From contig JAPYMA010000379.1 of NCBI GenBank assembly GCA_035041965.1, positions 1-64,000 of the forward strand: a DNA stretch of 64,000 bases. Reading direction: 5' to 3'. The DNA comes from Anisakis pegreffii. Lineage: Eukaryota; Nematoda; Chromadorea; Rhabditida; Anisakidae. The position numbers and the translations under genes were made by a program. Shown piece after piece: positions 39,308 through 52,500 of this stretch (positions are counted from its first letter, which is position 1; every line of letters begins with the position of its first letter). Below the pieces are notes generated by a model. The model was not told the origin of the DNA and searched no databases. It saw nothing but the letters and a program-made list of their open reading frames with translations.

Positions 39308-40469
39308 GATGTTCTGCATCCCGTCGAGAGGGCAAACGTCGGCTCTGCGTGGGGGTGAAGACGTACATTTGCGACAGAAGAGGATATGGCATGGAAGCGT
39401 TCAAGATCACAGTCTTATATAACAACATTGCAAACGTTCAAGATCACAGTCTTATATAACAACATTGCAATCTTATATCCGATATGACAACACGACGCAG
39501 GGTGCATCAACGCACCTCAGGCCAGTTTTCCAACATTTTGAACTTTAGCATCATTTAGAGTATTTAACTTTGTCTAGTATCTTAGGACCGTAGTGAATGA
39601 TTATTAGTTGACTGAGCATCACATGTTTTTCGCATTTTTTGGTTGATATATATATATATAGCAAAATTAAACAAAATTAAAATTGAACCGTAGTGAGTGA
39701 CCACTTTTTTTTTATTTTTTTTCATTTTATTTTTATTCATTTGGTTACAAACATTGATGTATTTGTAAATGCTGATCGTTGTTCACATGTGCATTTATAA
39801 GTTTATTATTTGTGCATATATTCGCAAGTTCAATTGTATAACATGAACATGTATCAGTAACTTCTGTGTTGAATATGTAACGTTTCATGATATCTCCTAA
39901 GCCCCTGGGATGAACTACCTATTTGTGGATGAGTCTGATGTTTCAAAATCGTTGAGTTTTATGTTCGGTGCAAATTCAGAAACACTTGAGTGAAGTTACA
40001 AGCATTCAGTCGGAAAATGTTCTCTCAAAATTACCTCCATTCGGGCGGTTCTGGCTTAGTTGGTTATAGGCCTGTTTAGGTTTTACGCATGTAGCTTGAA
40101 GAAGGGTCCGAACTTCATGCACATGCTTCACTGCAGATATCTAGATCAGACTCAGCATGTTGCATAAGCTCTTAGAAGTGGTGAATTTTTGGAGGCATAG
40201 GTATTGTATAAAAACAATTGTCTCAGTTGTGGGAGGGAGGGCGCCTAGTGCTGATAGTAATTACACTGGCACATTAAAAACATTCCCACAAAAATTGAGT
40301 TCCAATAATGTAGGGTATGAAGAGCCTTATGGTGGTGTCGGTAGGTCTGGAAAGTTCGCCTGGACCACTCACCCGAAGAGTCGAGTCGCTAGGTGGTGAC
40401 TCGAAGAACGTCTCTGTTGTAGTGCTGTTTAGAGACAGCTGAATTGAGTTGAAAGCGATATCATGTGTG

Positions 40470-40880
40470 CAGCCAATGGTCATTTTTAAAAGGCATATTT
40501 TGGTTGCGTGGGTGATCCCAACCCGTCGAGCTGCCAATAAGAGGGGCTAGGTTTAGGGAAATGCGACAGGCGTTCCCCGCCTACCGGCAGTCTCGGCGAA
40601 TCGGGGAGAAAATACTTTAATATATGTTGATGATACTTACCCGGGTATCATCATCATTCATCTTCGAAATATAATACGGGCGGTCCCGGCCCGGGAAAGG
40701 CGCCGATTTGACCGGGGATAGGGAATTGCGCGTAAGTTGGCCTGAGTAGTGCCTTCGGGCATTTGCTCAGGTAACGAGGGTTCCCGGACTCACTGTGCGC
40801 ACTTTCTCTTAACAGGGGGGAATTATGATCGGGTTGACCATTGGCTGGCACATATGAAATCGTTTCACTCAGTTCAATGT
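40470..40880. other. GC-rich structured block in the right arm
   Basis: This is the mirror copy of the left-arm block, with the UUCG hairpin at 40741-40771 reading CCTGAGTAGTGCCTTCGGGC on the plus strand. It differs from the left copy by a few substitutions, for example AAGTTGG here against the complement of AATTTACG there. It is either a non-coding RNA candidate or simply duplicated DNA; sequence alone does not decide. Confidence 0.45.
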
Positions 40881-42007
40881 TGCTAAATGCATTATAAAGA
40901 GAAATCTCTCAGGTGTTTGTGGTTACTCGCCGAAGCTTATCTATTTGCTGCTACCATAATGCATTCATACAACATTGCTGATGTTATCCTTGTTTCCCCT
41001 GCCAGTTTGATTATTATCACTTTCTAGTGCCACTAAAATAACCTAAAAGATGGGGTTTGAATTCTACCAAAATGAATCAGTACCTTTGGCTTCATGAATT
41101 CACCACATTTGAGAGCTTTACACTTGCTGATGTTGAGCTAGGTAGCTGTGGTCTAGCTTCTGCACCGAGTTTAGACTTCTCTTTAGGTTGCTGGCGTGAA
41201 GTCTTCTGAGGCTCAAGACTGACTGAGTCATAACTTCTCGAGGAAAGGTGGTTTGGAGAAAAACTCTTGAACGTTTAGTATAATTATCACTTGTCAATAG
41301 TGCCGCTGAAATAATTCGAGAGTTTCTTCGAAAATTTCGTACAAATATTCAGATTGAAGGGATGAGTTCAGAATATGAATAGTAGAGTATTACACCCATA
41401 AAATTGGTGTGTTGTGGAAATTCACTAAGGTGGTCCCTGAAAATCCCCGTTTCAAAGCTGGTGGCTATTGTATGGAGAGGAAAATCCCTCTGTCATATTT
41501 TGATGAGATTTTCCTTGGAGTGATGTTTCGTTTCTTGTTTTTCATTCGTTGTATCGTCGAATGATATTTTTCACAACGTTGAATAAAAGTTTTTTATCGC
41601 TTGTTACATGACCTGTTCACCAAAATTTGGGGTTAACTTTGAAAATGCCAAATTATGGTGACAGGTCATCTTTCTGTGGTGGTCAACGGGCGACGCTCGT
41701 GTAATTGTTGCGAGGAGGCATATCTTCAAAATTATTCCTGGATATAGTGAAGGAGGTGACCGCTGCAAATTCTCTCCACTACTGGCGACAGTTTTCTCTA
41801 CTATAACGGTGCTTTTGTGATGATGTTACCGAAACTGATTGAGTCGCGGTGCGATGGAAGTGGATGTATGACGAGCACACTCAAGAAAGTATGTTTTATT
41901 AGAGAAGTGCTACTACGGTTGGATATTCACAGTGACATGATGCTCATGATCGCGATCCGGATAATTTGACGATTAGACCGTTTGAATATGACGGGTGGGC
42001 AACACTG

Positions 42008-42151
42008 TTAATTGCTTGTCGTTGTGTTAGGAGTTTGTCGAGCGTGATATCCACTTCGTTTGGGTGCTAGGCCATGATCGACGATATCATAAGCCATATC
42101 GATTATTGATTGCTTTGGATCGATTAGATCAATACCGAGCAGTTTTTTAAC
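42008..42151 (-). pseudogene. Antisense copy of the SDR terminal exon
   Basis: The 144-bp exon 8 of the reductase gene, with its TTTCAG acceptor and stop codon, is repeated here in inverse orientation as part of the right palindrome arm. Exons 1-7 are absent beyond the palindrome edge, so it cannot make the enzyme. No stop or frameshift has accumulated in it, which argues for a recent duplication. Confidence 0.85.
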
Positions 42152-42425
42152 CTGAAATGCTATGAGATTGATTGACTTCAGTTAGCAGTAGAAGTGAGTA
42201 AGCTGATCAAAACCGCTGAATTAATATCCACCAAATTGCCAACGGATAATCATGTTCTGCATGTGTCCGTTCAAATTTTGGACTTAACAGAAATCATCTG
42301 ATGGTTTTCAAAGTAGACTACTTTAAAAATTGAGTTATAGAGCGGTTGCGATCTGATTTCACTTACTATTAGTAAAATTCTTCTGAGCTCATCCAGTTGC
42401 ATCCTTTTTGCATAGCGGTGATAAT

Positions 42426-43055
42426 TCTATTCTAATGTAATAATCTATCCCAATAATATAATTCTAATGACGCAAATGCTTCTGTTGTGTTGTTTAAATG
42501 TAAATGAGAATCCATCTTCAAGGTTTTACAAATCAGTTTTGAGATGAACTATGTGAGCAATTGAATACTCTTAGGTCTAATTGCAATATCCATTTGTGGG
42601 TTGTTCGTCTGTGTCAAATTCGAATCATTTCACATATCCACAATCAGCATACTATCTGTTGGAAGGATTTCCATTAGCTGAGAACGTTTCCAGTTCCTTG
42701 TTTTCTTATCATGAGTTTCTTCTTGCATGGATTTGTAGCAGTAAAAGAATTGCTTGGTATCACACCAGTACCACTTATTTCTGTGCCTTCATTGGAGTCG
42801 TAAGTAGAATTTGATGCTGTTAAGCAACTGCTCATGCTGGTACAAGAAGAGGATAGCATTCAATGCTTTATTGAGGTTATCATTAGTTATGGATAATTTA
42901 AAAACTTCAATGCGAACAACTGCGTTAGATCCGTGCAACGTATACGTAAACAATTCAGCAAACACTCGTAACATGTTAATCACAGACTAAAACATATTTA
43001 TTCACAATGTTGTAGATGGTTGCTAGATCAGTTAAGATCCTCGCTCGTCAAAAGT
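42426..43055. other. Intergenic, 3' flank of the epimerase gene
   Basis: Unique DNA between the palindrome edge and the epimerase stop codon. A minus-strand AATAAA (plus TTTATT at 42997-43002) is a plausible poly(A) signal for that gene. The small open frames lack support. Confidence 0.5.
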
Positions 43056-44395
43056 TCATGCCTTCTGAAGGTCCTTCAAGTTTGGATGAGCTTTGTCTCG
43101 ATCACTAAGAATCAAATCTTTCTGATCAGCGATTGGCCATTTGATCGCAATTTGCTCATCGAACGGATTCACACCAAATTCACTTGTCGGATCATAAACT
43201 CCCGTACATTTATAGGTTACATGCGCACCTTCTGGCGAGAGTGTCTGCAAATTTCTTCACGCTATTATTGAAATATCAATCGCGTGGCTGGAGTTGATGT
43301 GCGAGGGTTTTGGATCTTGGTGCGGCACTAAAACATAAACTTGTCGCATCAACAGGGGGCAACCTCGAATCCACGATCGGGATTATTGTGAACGTTGCTG
43401 AGCCTATTATGTTGTCATAGAGAACGGAAGCTCTTGAAGTGTCATTGAATTTTTTGAGAGATACAAAAACTCTGCACATTGCATCAGGCCAATTTATCTT
43501 ATGAACAAGGCGTGTAATCCATGAGATTTAACAAGAATAATATCTGAACTGAAAAGAAGCATCAGTAAAGAAATCAGACGTTGAGTCCCTTTCGAATACG
43601 GGATATTCGAAGATTTCCGAATGAAACTCACGTAAAACCCATGCAAAAAGCCGTCTGGAATCCAAAAATTCGTTTTCGTTTTTCCATTCAACACAACACC
43701 GTGCCATTTGCCGAATGTCTTCGAGCCTGGTCGAATGTCAACGCCAACGTCGAATATCTCACCGCTCACCACAGATACCAGTTTGCCCATGCCAGGCTGC
43801 GAGTGAAGACCGCGTAGCACACCGAACTTCGAAAACGAATGATTGTCCTGTTGATTTCATATTAGCATCACTATTGTCATAATTCTCTTGGAATATTTTC
43901 CTCTTCTAATTGAAAGACTTCTGATGAGCTCAGAATATTGCATCAATCTCTTATTGCTCAACCTATTCGTTAGTATAAGAAACTGTTCACCAGTAACAAT
44001 CTCTTAGCATTAATAACTATAGTTATGAATTATCAACACCTTGATATACTCTTTAAGTGTATTGTTCTAGTTAAATTTGAGGCATTCAATAGGATAAGAT
44101 ATTCGTCTGGAATAAATACAATTGAGCGTTTATTTCACTGCAGTTACTAGAGCAATTCTGATATTTGTTAGAGGAGCGATGAATAGCAATTAAGTTGGAG
44201 TATCACATTCACCTGTTTGAATGTTTCATTGAATTGTAACTCTTTGGACCACTCTTCTACATTATACGACTCCGAGAAGAAGCCGCGTTCATCTGGAAAC
44301 ACTTTCGGTCGAATCAATTTCAATTCTGGAATGGCGTCGATGCTTTCGATCTCCACTTTTGTGCGTTTTATCACAGCATCTGCTTGGTGTGACAT
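43056..44395 (-). CDS. dTDP-4-dehydrorhamnose 3,5-epimerase, RmlC type (3 exons)
   Basis: Exons: 44395-44213, 43847-43632, 43244-43056; about 195 residues, the usual RmlC length. RmlC epimerises dTDP-4-keto-6-deoxyglucose on the way to dTDP-rhamnose. Nematodes possess this pathway (RML enzymes), and the sugar is linked to cuticle formation. Visible family signatures: LKLIRPKVFPDERGFFSESY, KFGVLRGLHSQ (catalytic His), KLVSVVSGEIFDVGVDIR, FWIPDGFLHGFY, YKCTGVYDP, IKWPIADQKDLILSDRD. The frame could be extended upstream to a GTG, but the first ATG (MSHQAD) suits the family. The two introns contain no further coding sequence. Confidence 0.95.
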
Positions 44396-46580
44396 CGCCT
44401 TCAAACACACGCTATGATAAAATATGCCCCTTAAAAACCTTGAACAGATGATTTACTGGTGTTGCTGTTATTTATCGTTTGCTGTATTCATTTGTGCCCT
44501 ATGCAATCGTTCGTTCTGTGGTGTTTGATAAGAAATGAGTACACACACAGTCACAGTGACAGCAGTTTCATTTATGATTATTCGTTTGCGTACGCTACTA
44601 GAACAACAAACAGATTCACCAGCATAAGCACAAAATAAGCACATAAACATGAACACAGTAATGTCTACATACAAATCAATGGTGCCACTCAGTTAGTCAG
44701 CTGCCCCTGTTTCATCACTACATTTTTTTCATAACTGAGCAAATATTCCTCGTATCGCTAAAACGATACAATCAAAGCAATATTTGAATGCAAACACTAT
44801 TTGAAACAATCATTCAAAAAAACAGACTAAATGAAAAACGTGCTTAAATGACTTGCAGACGTTTTTTTTGCAGAAGACGACTTGCGGAAGTTTTTTTTTA
44901 TTTCCGAAAGCAATGCAAAAATTCAATCTGAAAGTATGAGACTGAAAAGAGTTGATCGAAATGATGAATAACGCGAAGAATACGTGAAAAACATAGCCAA
45001 TAATGATAAAAATTTTAGCAGAAGTGTGTGCAGAGTACTGACAAGTGAATAGTTTAACAGAATTGAGTATACAAGACTGTGTAAAAGGAGAACTTTCCTA
45101 TGGTTGTATATTGTTGGTGTGTGCGGATAGGAATTGTTGCTGAATGTCCTTGACCATTTATTCAATCATACAACTGAAGAACTGAGCATTGAGCAAAGCA
45201 TCAATCGAACAACTCTGATACTCTCTGCAAATTTCGCACAGAATGTTGTGCCTTTGCACAAATACAAGCGAGCAAGCGCAAGCGAAATATCTCTGCTGTG
45301 GTCGACAATTAATGGAAATTCAATTTCTTTGATGGAAAATATCGAATCTCAACAAAAAAGCTGAAAACAACACAATATACTGAGTTCTCATGATGGCATA
45401 ATGTTGCTGATGTAGAAATTTGAAAATTTAGATATCAACTGTGTATGTGTTTCATGATCTCCCAAAAAGTTACACCGTTAACTGGATTTTTGCGAAAAGG
45501 ATTTCGTCATTTTTCAACAGTCCATGCGTTTCACGATCATAATCAACCTCATTGTCAGTTAGGTGCATGTTCCACTGGAAATATCGCCTTTCGTGTTAGT
45601 TCAACTCGCTTTGGTCCGCAAAGGAGAAGAAGGGATATGCAGAAGAGAATAAATTTTAATATGCATTTTCTCATATTTATTTCTAAGTGAGTGAAAAAGT
45701 TTTGGTTCTTTTGATTTATGATTTCTGTAATTTATGATATAAAACTGTTTTTTTATCCCAAGACTTGATGACGCTTGCTAACATAAACATCGCATAGTTG
45801 CTGCACACAGTCATCATCATACATTTGATGAAAAGAACGAACACAATAGCAATCACGATTGAATCTTCATGATAACGATATGATATGTGATATGAATCGT
45901 TCATGCATGCGATAAGACTGTAAAAATTTTATTGAAACCCATTAAAGCATATAACGTCACAAACGAGAATCTTGTTCAGTCTTTCATAGCTGGACTCTTC
46001 GGAGAGCTTTTCTTCCATATAGTTGAACACGTCAACTTCTTGCACTCCAGCTACTTTACCTGGTTTTTCATGAGTTCTGAACGATTCGATCAGTTTTTTT
46101 TGTTTTGTTGCACTTCATCTGAATCATTTGTTTGCTGAGATCTGTTCACTTGGAATATCGTTTTGAGAAGTCGTAACTCTATGCATAGACAACACAAGAT
46201 TTCTTTCTGAGAACTATTATCGGCATAAGTTTCGCAACTAAATTTGAAAACGATGAAACAGCTGAGATATTCCAGTTCAAAAATGAGTGACTGAGTGGAA
46301 TTCCTCCGGAATCCATTTGGAAGAAGTTTCGATGACATGATGATAGCTATGTGCACCCAGTTGGTTTCTCGACATTATGCTTGAAAAGAACGCATTAGTG
46401 ACGAGTCACGAAGAGCCAAAATCTCATGAAATGAATCGAGAACTGCTTCACAACGTATCCGTATGCATGGACCACCTTTGCATAGGGCATGCATTTATAT
46501 GCCAATCAACGTGGAAAGTGGATATTTGAACGAAGGAGCTTATATATGGCACTAATTTTTAACGCTATTGTGTTCAGTTA
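44396..46580. other. Divergent intergenic region
   Basis: About 2.2 kb between the epimerase (leftward) and the VWA membrane-protein gene (rightward). It should contain both promoters. No RNA gene, transposon or splice-supported exon was found. Confidence 0.5.
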
Positions 46581-46588
46581 ATTTTCAG
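46581..46588 (+). promoter_or_regulatory. Probable spliced-leader acceptor of the VWA membrane-protein gene
   Basis: ATTTTCAG is followed after five bases (GGATC) by the ATG of a long coding exon. This is the typical arrangement of nematode trans-splice sites. Confidence 0.6.
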
Positions 46589-46593
46589 GGATC

Positions 46594-49500
46594 ATGGAAA
46601 ATAAATCTCCACAAGGGTTATTTCTGAAGCACGATCGTCGTGCGCGTAGCGAGGTGGACTTCGAGACGGCACGACGCAACAACGCTATACCGCAGTCAAT
46701 CGATAAGGATTTCCCGATCTTCTCGAGACTGAACGTTCAACCGAATGCGTACGCGAACTATCGTCGTGCATACTACGACGACAACATGACCCCTTATGCG
46801 GGAGCCAGTGGACTGCGACCGTACACAGGCGCACAATCGATGCCACAGGCCAGATATCAGTTCGCGGATCCTCGTTTCTCGAACTTCTCGGCCAGTCGAG
46901 CCGGCAGTTATCAATCACTGGTGGCACCAACGGCGAACCACACGGCACCATCGTACGCCTCCAGCGAAGCCTCATCGTTTGCGCGAGGTGGCGCTAAAGC
47001 AAAAGCAGATGCCGCAAAACACAACTTGGCCAGTCGCTTCACACCGCGCCCGCAAAATCGCATCTATCCTACTGGTGGTGTTCCCCCGCAGACAGACAAC
47101 CGCCCCTTGCCATTCGATGGAGAACGTCCATGGTATAAGCGCAAGATGTGCATGTTAAGCGCTGGTATTATTGGCCTAATCTTCATCGCGCTCATCGTCT
47201 TAACCATCGTATTCGGTGTGAAGGCGTATCGAAACTCCAGCAGTGGTGAGTGCTTTGGAGCGATTTGAACTGAAACGAACTGATTCTTGTCACCATTCCA
47301 GCTTAGGTGATAAAGTAAATGGATAAGAATGAAATGATCGATGTTGTTTAGCTGGCCTCAAATTGATCTTCTATCGCATATGAGTGAATTTGACTGAAAA
47401 CTTTTTTTAATGACACAGCATAAGATGAAGATAACAAATGGAATTTATGAATCAGCGTATCTCATGAACGTTGCTTGCATGAATACAGTCTGGATCGACG
47501 GAACCACCGGCAAACTATGCAGTCTTCTCAATGATTTCATAGAATATTGATCTAATATTGCAGAAATCTAGTCAATATGTGTGCAGCAGTTAAATTTTTG
47601 AATAGCATCTGATTAAGATATTGTTTTAGGAGCAGCATCAGGACCACAAGGACCCACAAACAAGATTACTATCGCTTTCCCATTCGGATACTCGAATCGT
47701 ACTCTATCTAAAGGCGGTATCTCGAGTCAGGTCCTGGCCTCTCAATTCACCAAATTTTTTTTGTTTCTTGATTTTTTGCTCAATGCTGAAAGCTGACTCG
47801 AATGAATCATCAGGCAATGTGAATTGCGCTCAGCATATGAAAGAGCGATTTTTTTTCTGGGAACGTTCTTCAAGCTATCAGTGAACGTTTGTTTGATGTT
47901 CTTATCTAAGTACATTACCAATAGCGTCAGTTCGAAGATAGCACCACATAAGTTGTGCACACAGAAACTAAAACTTTGATGAGATGTCAAACTTTTCATT
48001 TAGCAATTTCGAATGGACGGCAAAAATTATTATGGATCAAGAAGCAACAACTTTCGATGTCTACTGTATGAAAGAATAAAATCAACGGTAAACATTCAAA
48101 AATGGCGTTGACAACACAATATTTCAGGAACAAAGCCTGTTAGTGCAGTACATCATTCTGAACAATAACGATGGATCCACAAAGTTTGCCTTGCAGCCTT
48201 ACAATGCAAATAAAAACGCAGTTATTCAAAGCGGTTCATTCGCTGACTCATTACGCGAACTGTCCAACATCTCTCCCAGTAAGGATTCGTCAGCAGTCGA
48301 CAATCCAGATTTATCACAGTGAGTTTTTTGTGATGACAAAAGTTGGCGAAGAAGCACAAGCGAAGACAGGCTGCTATTCATGGGCATTTGTAGAGCTGAA
48401 AGTTACAAGGGAACAACATCCTCAAAGAGTGCAAGTTCCGACGGAAATCTATATCAAGTTGATATAGGGTGTTCAGATTGGCGACTAGTTTGCTCGAGTT
48501 ATCAATGGAGAACCTTCGAGAAATTAGTGAATCAGACTAATTTGCGGACTAGACCTATTAAGCGAAACAATTATCAATCGCGTCATGAGATTGGATCAGT
48601 TTCTGATCGATTTGTACTTTAACTTCAGTTGCGTGGAAGCGTACAATAGAATGGTTAAAAGCGACCCTGGCTTCAAACATTACTATATCATATTTGTGCC
48701 GAACGACAACTACTATAAGTAAGTCATTTTTCACAAGATACTTCGACAGATTGAAAAGTGACAATTCATCGTTACCACTCATCGCCGTTTCTTGAGGTTG
48801 AAATAGTTGATCGCTCATTTATTTTCCAATCAGCATCAAAATAATTCAATATGAAGGCACACCTCGCTGTATTCACTTCTACTGCATATACCCCTAAGTT
48901 TGGATGAATCTTCAGTTCCTCGGTCTCTTGGACTACCTGAACTTTTTCATCTGCTGTCAAACAGTCGCTTGAACATAATGAAACCTCAGCGTTACATTGA
49001 AAATCAGTGTTTCACAAATTTGCAGTGGGCCAGAAGCGTTCGAGAATGACATGGTGACCGCTGTAAAGGAACTAACAATTGCCGCGAGCGCAGCAGCACC
49101 AAACAATGCCAGTGTTGTTGCTGTCTACGACAGTGACAATTTCGCATCGAAGTTCAGAGCTAAAATGCCTGGCTTGGTGCTTGTTAATGATGTGAACAAA
49201 TCGTTTGGCAACATTCTCAGAGACATATTGGATGCGTCCAGTGAGTGACACAATCCTTTCTCAGCTCGTGAATTAAAATCGATTATTAATCTCTTTATGA
49301 ATACACAAGATGATCTCTCGAACGAACATCATTAGAATTATTGAAGTCACAAATACGTTGCAATCAGGATGGACACATCTTGCTACCCGGAGAATCTGCC
49401 TAAAGACATAATGCCTAAGGACAGTTTGCCTAAAGACACATTGCCTAAGGAAAGTTTGCCTATTAGGCAAAATATCCATTTAAAAACTGTTCGTTAGGCA

Positions 49501-52500
49501 ATGTATCTTTAGGCAAACTGTTCTTAGGTAAAACGTCTTTAGGCAGATTGTTCGCTCACGACACATTTTATATGGTAAAACATACTTTCAAAATCTCTTC
49601 CGTTGAATACTTTCAGAAATAAGTAAAGGATCGAATATACCGCCACCGCTTGAGGGTAAGCATTTTGCTAGGTATTTCGTTGCTCATACAGAACACTTTA
49701 ATCGTATTTGCTCACTTTAATACACTTTAACACTTTAATAATCGTATTTGCTCACTTTAATACACTTTAACACTTTAATAATCGTATTTGCTCGGTATCT
49801 TCAATTTGTTCTCCACTCAATAGGAAAACTAAAAACTAGAACTACGAGCGTAAACGAATTGAATCGGTTGAAGATTCATCTTGCACGCTAGCAGATTACA
49901 ATGCTTTCGAGCGATCATTGGAAACGGATTTCGTCATCCACAAAATATGTTGACGAAAAGCTGAGAGAATACAAAATTCATCAGTGGACATTTACAGGCA
50001 AACTCAAAATAACATTCTCATTCCCAATCGCGCATCTCGATGGGAAAGACAACAATCGTCTTGACGCTATGGTACACCACTTTGTTATGTTTTATTCTGA
50101 TTACAGAGGCAAATGAATAGATTTTCGGCAATTTGGCAGTTTCTTCAGCAAACTAGATGAAATTTTGATGAACTTAGTATATTGTGAAGAGCAAGTGAAT
50201 CGTGCATTAGTTGAGCGAAACTGTAGCAGAAACAGAAAAACTTGTGGTTATTTTTGCTGGACATCTGTTGGTGGTGGTCACCTTGTTGGTGGTGATCGAT
50301 CATCACCGAGATCAAAAAGCTTGGGAAATGCATCAAGCAAACTGATTGAATGATTGATTTCGATTGAAAATTCAGCACAATCGCCTTATTACGGCAATAA
50401 TGGATGTGATAATGGGTTTCAACGATGGGAGGACAACGTTCGCATTCCAACAATACAGTGACGAAAGCACTCAAAGACTTATCGATAATCTCGATTTCGC
50501 AACCGCTCTAAGAGACTTGAATTCGATTGTGTCGAAAACTGTCCTCGGTGTTCAACCTTCTCAGCACAGGTCTCCGTTGAACTTATTCAGTCGCACGTCA
50601 CTTTTCCACTTCGATCTTGCCTGCACTGATGGGTTGTGAACCACTGAACAGTTGAATTCTCTAAATTTATTCTTGGAGAATTCGAGCGAAATTTCGCTAT
50701 TACAAGCAGAATCGCTACGATAGCTCCTGATGATGAAGGCGAAAGGACTTTGGAGTGTATTCTGATATACGAAGCGTTCGCGTACTGAAGTGGTTTATGC
50801 TAGGAAAAAAAGTACATTCGAACGATATTTTTAAAAATAACAATTCCTTGTGAAGCAAGAGTGAGAAGAGAAAAGTCTTAATGATGAATTTTTTTGGTTG
50901 TTTCTTAGAATAATAATGCAGAACAATGAATTGTTCAATTTTCAAAAAGTTAAAGGCTAAACGTTGAAGATCATTGAAGCTTAGTTATTCTGTAGTGACT
51001 GGCGGATAAAATAAATACGCTGAACAAGAGAGCATGCTTGCAGCATTCCATATTCAACACAATTTTCAGCGCTATTCAGTCATTCTTTTCTGATACGATG
51101 AACGATCGCAATTTCCGACATTCATATGTTATATTCACGCCAGAACAAGACGATTATCGGTATGTTCCCATTCCACCGCAGAAGTAAAACGATCTTCGTA
51201 TTCTTTTCGTTTCTGGTCAATCTTTGAATATCTAGCCCGAAGTCACAACCATAATCAACACAGAAACATCCTAGTGATTACAGCACACCCGAGGACGGTA
51301 AGACCGATATGGATCAGTCAGAGAAACCTATTAACTCACTTCAAGCTATCATTCAATCGTCCACAACAACAGCGCTGATCATTTGCAATTCATGGTCATT
51401 CGACATTCTCGGAAATGATAAAAATCTGCCAGATATACTGATTAACGGCAATGGTCTAGATGGTGACAACCTAGGCCAAAAAATCATCAGCAGACTGAGT
51501 GAGTTCTTCAAAAAACAAAGAATTTCATACGGATTGCTCCCATATGAACAGAATCTGCATGAATGTGGCGTTGTAGGATGGAGCTATCAGTGAGCTTTCA
51601 GGTCCGGGAGAAAATCCACAGGAATCGGCTGAATTCGTTATGACGTTTGCATTCAACATAGCACATAACGATGGCAAAGCTCGTATGAAGAGAAGTCCAG
51701 CAGATGCAACGGCAAATGCACCTCAGGTATGCGATGCGTCCGAACGTTTCATCGTGTCATCAGAGTTGTTATTGAGGCTAAACCAAATTGATTGTTCAAG
51801 TAGAGCGCAACAATTCAGTGAACTTCTTGTCATGTACCAATGCAATTTCAGGAGTGTCAAATCATGAGTGCTACTATCGACAAGTACAAGGGAAAAAGTG
51901 TAGCATTCATATACGAAATATACGCTGGCGGTATAAATCCGCCAGCTATAGATTGCACGGACGCTAAGAATGCATTGGAAAAATTAAAGACTGTTTGCGC
52001 CTTGGAACTTCCAAGCGGAAACCCAAGTTTGGCAGGGTAAGGGCGAATGATTGTGCACACTTATATCTTGATCACTTTAAGGATCATCTGCATTTCGGTA
52101 TTCATGTAACATAATTGAGGTGCTGAAGTGTCTGATATAAACTGATGAGAATTGTTTCTGAATGATTAATTCATTCAACGAATAATATTCCAAAATTTTC
52201 TTTCAACATATTGACTGAAAAATTTCAAATTAAGTTTGCGATCTTGTTGTGAAATCGAACGGCTTTATCACTCATCTTCACAGCTGATAGTTTACTTTTG
52301 TGTTCAATCGTTAGCGATCATATGAAAACAATACTTTTATTCCTAAATTGATCTGTCCAATTGAATGCTAGCTGCTTGATCGCGAGATTTTTATTCAATC
52401 ATACCAAATTGCTTGCTTCTTTTTTTTGAAGCTATTAGTGTCAAGCTGAAAATTTACTGCTTTATTGGACGATAAAATTTACAGCTTTATTGATAGACTA

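Larger units (their letters stand above)
37901..42425 (-). repeat. Right arm of the 9.6-kb palindrome
   Basis: This is the reverse complement of 32841-37357. The junction is visible at 37900/37901, where the plus-oriented satellite (TATTAGCAA) switches to the reverse-oriented unit (TATTCTGAATGAGG). Near the outer end (about 42367) it has a 6-bp insertion relative to the left arm. Beyond 42425 the sequence diverges completely from the region left of 32841. The arm duplicates the SDR terminal exon without exons 1-7. Confidence 0.93.

Noticed and set aside
46685..46975. Minus-strand frame over the first exon of the VWA gene
   Set aside because: It is the antisense shadow of a strong coding exon.
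48329..48622. Extra exon in the VWA gene between exons 3 and 4
   Set aside because: The frame is open for about 80 codons, but it breaks the phase pattern shared by all modules; direct joining of 48318 to 48629 gives a continuous homologous protein.
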